A stretch of DNA of 35,175 bases from Hyphomicrobiales bacterium (lineage in GTDB: Bacteria > Pseudomonadota > Alphaproteobacteria > Rhizobiales > JAJFHB01): positions 1 to 35,175 of the forward strand of contig JAJFHM010000167.1 in NCBI GenBank assembly GCA_021775625.1, written 5' to 3'. Shown one piece after another: positions 28,032 to 35,175 of this stretch. The translations under genes and the position numbers were made by a program. The notes under the pieces were generated by a model, which did not search any database, was not told the DNA's origin, and worked only from the letters and a program-made list of their open reading frames with translations. Position 1 is the first letter of the stretch, and each line of letters starts with the position of its first letter.

Positions 28032-28744
28032 TGCACGCCTCCTTCGATGAGATCAGACGCATGGCGTTCAAGGCACTCGATGCGGGCAGCGCAGCCGCCG
28101 GGATCGATGAAGACAGCGCCTACGCCATTGCCTGGCTGGAGGCGGTGGGGTTGCCGGGCTTTACCGTTCTCGCCGACGCGATGGATGACAGCGAGCGCGA
28201 TACAAGGGCCGAAGGGCTGGCCACTTCAACTGCAACGCCGCGTGACGCCGAACTCGATGCGGCAGGCCGCTCAAGCGTGTTCTTCGGGCCATCGGTTATC
28301 GATCTTCTGGTCGCCCTGGCGCAGACATCGCCTGACGGGAAGTCCTCCATCGAACTCAAGGACGCGCGCCATCCTGCGATCTTGCTCGCCAGTGCTGCCC
28401 GCTACTGTCCACAAGGCGGCAACATTACATTGAACTGGCAAGCTGTCGCTTGCACCGTCGGCCCGCCGGAAACGTTCATTCTCAGCACTGAACCCGCTCA
28501 GATCGACTGGCTGGACCATAATGCGGTCAAGGTCGCGCTATCGTGCGATGTGACCGACAAAAGCCGGCCGGCGCCTTGTGGCTTCAATCTTTCTGATCGG
28601 CTGGTGCAGTCACTGCGCAACGGATTGAGTGTGGATGATGCTGCCTTCAAACGCGTCAGCACTTATGCGGACAAGATTCTCGTTCCGGAGAGTGAATTGT
28701 CCCGGCAGACGGGTGCCGGAGCCGGGCTTACGGACAACGACTGA
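28031..28744 (+). CDS. DUF3726-like protein
   Basis: 237 aa; 'SFDEIRRMAFKALDAGSAAAGIDEDSAYAIAWLEAVGLPGF' resembles DUF3726 N-termini (from memory). Confidence 0.6.
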   Translation: MHASFDEIRRMAFKALDAGSAAAGIDEDSAYAIAWLEAVGLPGFTVLADAMDDSERDTRAEGLATSTATPRDAELDAAGRSSVFFGPSVIDLLVALAQTSPDGKSSIELKDARHPAILLASAARYCPQGGNITLNWQAVACTVGPPETFILSTEPAQIDWLDHNAVKVALSCDVTDKSRPAPCGFNLSDRLVQSLRNGLSVDDAAFKRVSTYADKILVPESELSRQTGAGAGLTDND

Positions 28745-29858
28745 TCAGCGCCCTCTCCTCTTCGCTTGCCAGTGTCTCATCCCATTGCTTCAGCTTCGGC
28801 GCGGTGACGCGAAACCACAATGGCGGCACCAGCGCGATGACGGCCATCAAGATGATGCCGTATGGCGTTTCCAGGGCGTCCTCCTCCGGCTCGAGCGCCC
28901 AGTATGGCCTGGTCGGCGAACTGTGATGGCTGGAGTGCCGCGGCAGGTTGAAGAGCACGCTGGTGGAGGCCAGCTGGAACGCATTCCACGAATGGCGCGG
29001 CTTCACCGGGGTTCCCGGAACCCGTACCAGACCATAGTGCCCGACATAATTGAATTGCTCGATCACCACGTGGCCGATAACGGCAATCACCACATAAGCT
29101 GCAAATCCGGACCAGCCCGCAGCAGCAACGAAGCAGCCGAGCACCGCCAAGGACATGATGTGGCCCTGCAGGACCCGGTTGGCAGTGCTCCAGAGCGGCT
29201 TGCCTTTTCTCTGCAGCCGGTGTGCTTCAAACAGCAAGGCATTACGGTTGGTGTGCAGGATGGCCCTTGGAAGATACGCCCAAAAACCGGTGCCCCGGCG
29301 CGCGGTCGTCGGATCGTCAGGCGTCCCGACGGTGCGGTGATGACCGAACACATGCTCAATCGTCAGACTGGTGTGTCCGCAGAATGCCAGAATCAGGCGG
29401 GCGCAGGCGACATCGAACCGGCTGTGAATGCGATGCATGAGTTCATGCCCGGCACTCCCCGAAACCGCAGAGCACATGACGCCGGTACACACCACAGCGC
29501 CGGCAAGGTCAAACCAGTTTGCAGCGCTCCGCACGGCAAAAAGATCATATCCGAAGATGCCTGCAACTCTGCCACCAAGCCCGAGAAAATCGCCGTCTGA
29601 CAGGTGGAACAACAACAGTGCGGTGAGCGCCGCATGGAGCGGCAATGCCGCATAAAGAGCACCGTTTTCGAGACTCCAGACGCCCTTTTCGCTTGTGCCA
29701 CGCTCATCATATTCGAGAGCGTCGAACAGGAACTGGCCTGCCAGCATGAATGCAAATCCCGCCCAGAACCAGGCGCCGCCGACAAGGAACGTTGCAATAC
29801 AGAACACCTGCACCAACGGCAGCAGAGCAAATCGGTATCTGGTGATGGCGGCGCGCAA
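28728..29858 (-). CDS. AlkB-type membrane di-iron hydroxylase (alkane 1-monooxygenase family)
   Basis: 376 aa, multi-TM; His boxes 'HELMH', 'EHVFGHH', 'RHSSHH' plus 'NYVGHYGL'. Confidence 0.92.
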   Translation of the reverse strand: MRAAITRYRFALLPLVQVFCIATFLVGGAWFWAGFAFMLAGQFLFDALEYDERGTSEKGVWSLENGALYAALPLHAALTALLLFHLSDGDFLGLGGRVAGIFGYDLFAVRSAANWFDLAGAVVCTGVMCSAVSGSAGHELMHRIHSRFDVACARLILAFCGHTSLTIEHVFGHHRTVGTPDDPTTARRGTGFWAYLPRAILHTNRNALLFEAHRLQRKGKPLWSTANRVLQGHIMSLAVLGCFVAAAGWSGFAAYVVIAVIGHVVIEQFNYVGHYGLVRVPGTPVKPRHSWNAFQLASTSVLFNLPRHSSHHSSPTRPYWALEPEEDALETPYGIILMAVIALVPPLWFRVTAPKLKQWDETLASEEERALISRCP

Positions 29859-29970
29859 AGCCCGTCTCCCAGTTCAACATGAACCTGTTCACGACAAACA
29901 CTATGCGAGACGGATTTTGGTGACAAGTTTCCAGCGAAGGACAGAGCCGCTGCTGGCGGTCGCCTGGGCC

Positions 29971-30522
29971 TTATGACGCGTGATTGCGTTTGGCCCGCAG
30001 CACCCCTTCGCGCAGCAATTCGATATTTGCCAGCACGTGCGGATTGTCGGGGTCCATTTGGTGGGCTGCAAACAGCTTTCTCTTCGCTTCGATCAACTTG
30101 CCCTGCAGAAGCAAGGAATAGCCCATGTTGTTGAGGATCGCCGATGACGGGCCCACCAGGACGATGGCCTTGTGATAGGCCCGCTTGGAAAGATCGAAAC
30201 GGCGAAGATGATCATACGACGCGGCAAGTCCCAGCCATGCGTCGACATAATCCGGCCGCTGCTCGGTGACCTGCAGGAAACTCTGCTGGGCAAGACCATA
30301 ATGACCCTGCTTGAACTGGACCCGCGCTTCGTTCATGGGGCCCACCACCGGCACATAGGGGAGCTCAGTGTTCTTGATCTCGGGCGCATCAAAATCTGCA
30401 ACGTCGACGCTGCCCGCCTGCAGATCGGACACCAGAATTTCTTCCGATTCCACGGTTGCGCACGCAGTTAGAGCTGTGAGCATCAAAACCCCACATGCGG
30501 CAAACCGTACGATGGAAAACAT
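29971..30522 (-). CDS. TPR lipoprotein, TadD-like
   Basis: 183 aa; lipobox 'LTALTAC'; TPR-like 'EARVQFKQGHYGLAQQSFLQVTEQRPDYVDAWLGLAASYDHLRRFDLSKRAYHKA'. Confidence 0.75.
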   Translation of the reverse strand: MFSIVRFAACGVLMLTALTACATVESEEILVSDLQAGSVDVADFDAPEIKNTELPYVPVVGPMNEARVQFKQGHYGLAQQSFLQVTEQRPDYVDAWLGLAASYDHLRRFDLSKRAYHKAIVLVGPSSAILNNMGYSLLLQGKLIEAKRKLFAAHQMDPDNPHVLANIELLREGVLRAKRNHAS

Positions 30523-30545
30523 TTGACTATCCCCTGCCTTAAGCG

Positions 30546-30572
30546 GCCAACCTGGCCAATTCTGCCAATTTC
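30546..30572. repeat. Three tandem 9-mers GCCAANNNN in the leader of the TadD-like gene
   Basis: gCCAAcctg/gCCAAttct/gCCAAtttc; CCAA at 30547, 30556 and 30565. Confidence 0.4.
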
Positions 30573-30676
30573 ACTTCAAACACTACCATAAGCCTTTGAA
30601 TTTGCTGTAAAACTGGGGGCAGATAATCGTCTAAAATTGTAACTAATATTGCCGTTGACAGTGCGTGCCAACGAAG

Positions 30677-30701
30677 AGAGCCGCACAACGCGTGCGGCTC
30701 T
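30677..30701. terminator. Perfect 10-bp hairpin between the two pilus-locus lipoprotein genes
   Basis: AGAGCCGCAC-AACGC-GTGCGGCTCT; no clear T-run on the - strand, so the terminator assignment is tentative. Confidence 0.45.
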
Positions 30702-30725
30702 GCAATGTTCAAACGTGGTAGAAAA

Positions 30726-31049
30726 TTATTGTGGACTTAGACCGGACGGGTCCGCATTCGCGTTCTCGCTATTGGCATCCGATGGGCTGTCGGCCTCCTC
30801 TGAACCAGGCGGCGTGCGGTAACTTTCCATCGCATTGTTCATGCGTGCACCGTCATGCGACAACCGGGTCCTGTAGGCATGGTTGGGCCTTGGGTTGATG
30901 GTTTGGACGGCACGATTGTGAGCGACGGCGTCACCGGCTCCGATGGAGATCGAATCGCGCCGTTCAAGATACTCATTGTTCATGCAGCCCGTTGTCATCG
31001 CCAGTGCAGCAACAGCGGCGAATGAGAGAAATTTTGTCTTATTTGTCAT
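30726..31049 (-). CDS. Small lipoprotein of the Tad/Cpa locus
   Basis: 107 aa; lipobox 'AMTTGC'; 'YRTRLSHDGARMNNAMESYR'; 11-nt overlap with the cpaC ORF. Confidence 0.65.
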   Translation of the reverse strand: MTNKTKFLSFAAVAALAMTTGCMNNEYLERRDSISIGAGDAVAHNRAVQTINPRPNHAYRTRLSHDGARMNNAMESYRTPPGSEEADSPSDANSENANADPSGLSPQ

Positions 31050-32550
31050 TGTACCGCTTCACTCCATTACCAGTAAGAAATCCAAACATTCTTTCCGTGC
31101 TTTGAACTTCATTGCTGCCTGTCGGAATGATGTGGCCGAACGGCCCTTCCAGCTGGCCACCGCTTTTGAAGTAGCTGATGACGTTGTTGGGAACTTCCAT
31201 TTCGCCCATGAGGAAGAAGTCGACGTCATTCCCCGGCTTGGAATTGTCCAGGGGCGACGCCAGCATTTGGTCTGGATTAGCAGGGCGAACCAGGCGCGGG
31301 GTCACGATGATCACCAGATCTGTTTCATTTTTCTGGTACGAGTTCGACTTGAACAGTGCGCCGAGAACCGGAACTGTGCCGAGCCAGGGCAATTGTTGCG
31401 TTGCCTTGCTGTGATTGGCCTGCAGAAGTCCGGCGATGGCAAAGCTCTGGCCGTCTCTCAACTCCACCGTCGTGTGGGCTCGGCGCACGATCAAGCTTGG
31501 AATTTCGATGTTGGCCAGACGCAAGGTTGTGGTGAGGTCGAGCTGCGACACTTCCGGCTCGATCTCCAGGTTGATCAGCCCGCCGGACAATACGGTTGGC
31601 GTGAAGGTCAGGCCGACGCCGAACTTCTTGAACTCGATGCGGATTTCATTGTTGTCGGCGCCAATGGGAAACGGAAACTCTCCGCCGGCGAGGAAACTTG
31701 CAGTGTCACCTGACAGGGCGACGAGGTTCGGCTCCGCCAGGCGGCGCGCCACACCTTTTTCTTCCAGCGCCTCGATCAGTACGTCGGCATCGACACCGCC
31801 ACTGAGCAGGGCTCCGAGGATTGCGCCGAACGGCGAGGTGGCGGTGATCAGACCGTTGCCTGTGGCTGCCGCGAACTTCTTGCCGACGACATCCCACCGC
31901 ACGCCCAGCTCACGGCCAGCCGTGCGGTTAGCTTCGATGAAACGAACTTCGAGCATGACCTGTTGCGGCGATCCAACGCTCAATGCATTGCTGACCGCCC
32001 CGGGGGCAAACTGGTTGGCGAGGTTCAATACTTTGGTCAGGGCCGGCGCATCGGGCACCGTGCCGTTGAGCATCAAACGACCGTTGACAGATGCAACCTT
32101 GACCTTGGCGCCGGGAACACTCTGCCGGATGGCGGCTCCGACACCAGCAGCGTCGTAAGCGACTTCCAGGTCGAGGATACCGATCAGTTCCTTGTCCTTG
32201 TTGTAAATCGATATGTTCGTGGAGCCGACGCCCTTGCCGAGAATGTAGATGGTATGATTGGTCATCGGCAACACGTCGGCGATCGCCGGGTCGCCCACGA
32301 GAACTTCGGTGAAGGTCTCATCAACCTCTATGGTCTGCGACTTCTGGGCAGTAATCCGGAGCCGGCCCATGTGGTTGTTTTCAGCGAGACTGTAAATCTT
32401 GGCGCGCGCTTCCGCGACGTCAAATCCCATTATGGCGGGTTGCACGGTCAATAGTGCTGCCACTGCGAGACTGCACAACAGTGCGGCCGCATAGCGGGCT
32501 CCTGCCCGCAAGTTGCATCTTCCCGATCCTGGGTGTTGCTTGATACTCAT
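31039..32550 (-). CDS. cpaC: Type II/IV secretin, CpaC/RcpA family
   Basis: 503 aa; 'ITAQKSQTIEVDETFTEVLVGDPAIADVLPMTNHTIYILGKGVGSTNISIY', 'MLEVRFIEANRTAGRELGVRWD', 'LPWLGTVPVLGALFKSNSYQKNETDLVIIVTPRLV'. Confidence 0.94.
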   Translation of the reverse strand: MSIKQHPGSGRCNLRAGARYAAALLCSLAVAALLTVQPAIMGFDVAEARAKIYSLAENNHMGRLRITAQKSQTIEVDETFTEVLVGDPAIADVLPMTNHTIYILGKGVGSTNISIYNKDKELIGILDLEVAYDAAGVGAAIRQSVPGAKVKVASVNGRLMLNGTVPDAPALTKVLNLANQFAPGAVSNALSVGSPQQVMLEVRFIEANRTAGRELGVRWDVVGKKFAAATGNGLITATSPFGAILGALLSGGVDADVLIEALEEKGVARRLAEPNLVALSGDTASFLAGGEFPFPIGADNNEIRIEFKKFGVGLTFTPTVLSGGLINLEIEPEVSQLDLTTTLRLANIEIPSLIVRRAHTTVELRDGQSFAIAGLLQANHSKATQQLPWLGTVPVLGALFKSNSYQKNETDLVIIVTPRLVRPANPDQMLASPLDNSKPGNDVDFFLMGEMEVPNNVISYFKSGGQLEGPFGHIIPTGSNEVQSTERMFGFLTGNGVKRYNDK

Positions 32551-32643
32551 GACGCTACCAGACTTCCCTGTACTTTGTTGTGCGGCCTATCGCCGGCTTT
32601 CGTCCTTCAGGCGATTTCCCTCACCGCCTTCGGACACTTTCGG

Positions 32644-33792
32644 TTATTGCGGCTGTACCGCCTCACGAACGTTATATTCACGGCGCTCAAGGCCCCGCGT
32701 CACGCCGACGATGGCGTAATCCTCACTGATCACCAGTCTCGATTTGCTTTGCGGCAACTCCTGGCGCGCAACCGAAGATGCAGGCCTCTTGTTGACTGCG
32801 AAACTGGCCGCCGGCGCTGCCGCAGAAATCGTTTCGGTCTGTGGTAATGCCAGACCGGAAACGGGCTTGAAGCGAACGCTCAAATCGGAAAGCGTGACAC
32901 GCCTGGATTTTGCAGCCGTGTTATCTGCAACGGTCTGAAGAGACAGAAAGAGCTTGCCGGTCGATGTCGCCAGCGCAACCTTTTGCGCCTGCATGGTGGA
33001 GACCTCAATGGTCACGGCCTTGGCATAACCTCCAGGCATCTTGTCCGTCTTTGTCTTATCTTCGAGAGTTTGGTCAAGTGCCAGCACGCGCACACGCTGC
33101 AGCAGGACCTCTGTATATGTTTGATCCGCCTCGGTTCCCTGCCCGTTGACCCTGGTCCACAAAACGTCCACCCGGTCTCCCGGTGTGATCAGGCCAGCAA
33201 CGCCGAGCACGTCGTCAACACGAACGGTGACCGCCGTGTAGCCGTCACGCAGCAGGGCCGATAGTGACGCGCTTTGACCCGGGCTGGTGATCTTGTTCGA
33301 CAGGATGGGCTCATTCAACGCGATCGATGTCAGCACCACACGGGCCCCTTCGCTGGTGATGAGGTCACTGGTCGAGCGGAAAGCGCCGGTGGGGATGGCA
33401 TCTCCGGGCCATTCGATTTCGCTCAACACGCCAGGCGTCAGTGCGACACCATATTTCAGCGGCTTGGAGGCAACGACAATCTTGATCTTGGGCGTTTCCG
33501 GCTCAGGTTCTTTTACCGCCGCCGTCTGGAACCGGCTGAACTGGGCGTCGAACCAGGCATTTGACAAGTAGACCGCCGAAACGGCGCAAACCAAAGCCAG
33601 GCCCATGGCAATCATCAGCTTCACACGGATCTTGCGGCCGCTGATGGCGGCAGTAATGCCGGTTCCACCGAACTTCGATGAAGAATCGGAGGCTTGAAGT
33701 GTGACCTGATCGCGAATTTTCTGCATTTTCCGCCGTCGCCTCTGGCGCCTCGAAATACCGGATTTTCCGGTCAAACGAAGCGAATTACCCAT
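32644..33792 (-). CDS. cpaB: Flp pilus assembly protein CpaB/RcpC
   Basis: 382 aa ORF (start uncertain); TM 'LMIAMGLALVCAVSAVYLSNAWF', 'IVVASKPLKYGVALTPGVLSEIEWPGDAIP', 'VTVRVDDVLGVAGLITPGDRVDVLWT'. Confidence 0.88.
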   Translation of the reverse strand: MGNSLRLTGKSGISRRQRRRRKMQKIRDQVTLQASDSSSKFGGTGITAAISGRKIRVKLMIAMGLALVCAVSAVYLSNAWFDAQFSRFQTAAVKEPEPETPKIKIVVASKPLKYGVALTPGVLSEIEWPGDAIPTGAFRSTSDLITSEGARVVLTSIALNEPILSNKITSPGQSASLSALLRDGYTAVTVRVDDVLGVAGLITPGDRVDVLWTRVNGQGTEADQTYTEVLLQRVRVLALDQTLEDKTKTDKMPGGYAKAVTIEVSTMQAQKVALATSTGKLFLSLQTVADNTAAKSRRVTLSDLSVRFKPVSGLALPQTETISAAAPAASFAVNKRPASSVARQELPQSKSRLVISEDYAIVGVTRGLERREYNVREAVQPQ

Positions 33793-33867
33793 GAATTACA
33801 ACGACACGCTACCACCGGCGGCTGAAGTTTCCGCTTAGGTTGGCGTCTAAATACTTGTCTTGTTTGA

Positions 33868-34797
33868 TTAAAATTTTATCGAATTGGGCGCGTTGAGGAT
33901 CCGTTCGACCGCGCGCGCACAGGCTTCCGGCTCTTCAAGCTGAAGCATATGGGTGGTGTTTGGAATAAGCTCGTATTCGATACCAAGCTCCGATGCCAGC
34001 GCCTTGCAAAGGCGGGCCGGAGTGTCTGTGTCAGGCAAACCGGAATCCGCACCAATGATTGCCAGTGGAACATCCATGCGCTCGACCAATTGCGACCACA
34101 GGCTGCCGTCGCGCTGGGTTTTGAACAGGTGGGCCTCGTAATCCCCAGGGCATGCAAGCTCCCAGCCGACGTGGCCCGAGCAGCGCCGTAATGTGGCCTC
34201 CGCGAACAACTCATGGGCTCCGGCGACCCACCGCGAAAACTGACGTCGTGACCGCAAGACATCGGCAAATTCAGCCGGCGCACCGTATGTTGCAGGACGC
34301 CGGCGCGCCAGGCGTTCCATTCTGCTGAGATGTTCGTCATGCACCTGGCGCAGTTCATGTCCTTCACGGGGATAAAATGGCGGATCGAACAGAACAAGCT
34401 TCTGCCAGGCGCCGCCAAATTTGAGAACCTGACGGACTGCTGCAATCGCCGTCAGCGAATGAAAGCAGCCGATAATCGGTTTCTTGCCGAACAGCCGGGC
34501 TATTTCGGACTGGATTTCATTCATGTCCTGCCCGACACGATCCCAGTTATGTCCGGCAAAACTATGCAGCGGATTGCGGCCGTGATTGCGGGCGTCAAAC
34601 AGAATAACGTCATATGTGTCGATCAAAAGCCGCCAAAACGGCAGATAAGCGTCAATGGCCAACCCGTTGCCGTGACTGAGCGCCAGACGCACACCATCCG
34701 GCCGGCCGAACCGGCGAAGCAAAATTCGCGCGCCGTCCGTCATTTCGACCATGTGGCTCTCTGCCGGTTCCGGCACTTTCAGTAGAATGTCGTCCAT
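33868..34797 (-). CDS. Alpha/beta hydrolase
   Basis: 309 aa; 'LALSHGNGLAIDAYLPFW', 'VILFDARNHGRNP', nucleophile region 'IGCFHSLTAIAA', C-terminal 'IPNTTHMLQLEEPEACA'. Confidence 0.85.
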   Translation of the reverse strand: MDDILLKVPEPAESHMVEMTDGARILLRRFGRPDGVRLALSHGNGLAIDAYLPFWRLLIDTYDVILFDARNHGRNPLHSFAGHNWDRVGQDMNEIQSEIARLFGKKPIIGCFHSLTAIAAVRQVLKFGGAWQKLVLFDPPFYPREGHELRQVHDEHLSRMERLARRRPATYGAPAEFADVLRSRRQFSRWVAGAHELFAEATLRRCSGHVGWELACPGDYEAHLFKTQRDGSLWSQLVERMDVPLAIIGADSGLPDTDTPARLCKALASELGIEYELIPNTTHMLQLEEPEACARAVERILNAPNSIKF

Positions 34798-34965
34798 TTC
34801 CGTCTGCGTCCGTTGACACCCGTGCTCCGCGCCGGGGGCGAGTTATAGCCCGTCGCACCCCCCGTTGCAGTGGCAAAGTCTTGGCGCGGTAGAAGCATTG
34901 AATGGCGCTCGGGCGTTCGATCCAAGCGACCTGCAGTGCGCTTTTGAGCCGGGCTGAATACTAGC

Positions 34966-34998
34966 CGTTGTTGACAGAAAATGGAACAACGTTATACT
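34966..34998 (+). promoter_or_regulatory. Sigma70-like promoter overlapped by a perfect inverted repeat
   Basis: -35 TTGACA (34971-34976), 16-nt spacer, -10 TATACT (34993-34998); inverted repeat CGTTGTT (34966-34972)/AACAACG (34985-34991). Confidence 0.7.
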
Positions 34999-35084
34999 AA
35001 ATCTGCGAACTTCACCAAATTGGACATTTGAGCGAGCCGTCGCCGGGAAATTTTGACAGCGCGAAGAATAGAGGGACCAGTGAA

Positions 35085-35175
35085 ATGCCGAAAGTTCTTG
35101 TAAGCACGGTTATCAACGCTCCCATCGGGCGGGTTTGGCACACCGTTGGAAACTTTGAGGGTCTTGATGGCTGGA
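35085..35175 (+). CDS. SRPBCC/polyketide-cyclase-like protein, N-terminal fragment (truncated by window end)
   Basis: ATG after a purine-rich GAGGGA; MPKVLVSTVINAPIGRVWHTVGNFEGLDGW matches the START/SRPBCC N-terminal pattern. Confidence 0.7.
   Translation, partial: MPKVLVSTVINAPIGRVWHTVGNFEGLDGW

Noticed and set aside
1-35175. CRISPR arrays, tRNA/rRNA genes, transposases or integrases
   Set aside because: No regularly spaced repeats, tRNA-like sequences or recombinase motifs were noticed on reading; a tool-based scan (tRNAscan-SE, CRISPR finder) was not possible.

Overview
Gene-dense window that looks alphaproteobacterial (Rhizobiales-like, an inference from gene content and protein style). 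From left to right: the end of a histidine-utilisation locus (hutF 3' end, hutH) followed closely by an acyl-CoA ligase; a small tail-anchored hypothetical protein, an ABM-type monooxygenase, a zinc-ribbon/TerB-like protein, a USP-family protein and a Lon-like protease; then a large purine/ureide catabolism island. That island holds allA, puuE and puuD, a divergent LysR gene, and a tight leftward run of uraH-xdhA-xdhB-xdhC-guanine deaminase plus a four-gene BMP-type ABC importer. After it come an orphan phage-like ASCH-type ORF, a class III adenylate cyclase, a three-gene cluster (M19 dipeptidase, 588-aa unknown, DUF3726-like), an AlkB-type hydroxylase, a partial Tad/Cpa pilus locus (cpaB, cpaC and two lipoproteins, without motor or pilin genes), an alpha/beta hydrolase, and the start of an SRPBCC-like gene behind a consensus-like sigma70 promoter embedded in a perfect inverted repeat. 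No tRNA, rRNA, CRISPR array, transposase or integrase was recognised. The best leads for something undescribed are the dipeptidase/588-aa/DUF3726 cluster, the orphan ASCH fusion, the palindromic operators, and the motorless Cpa locus. All family calls were made by reading motifs, without database searches.
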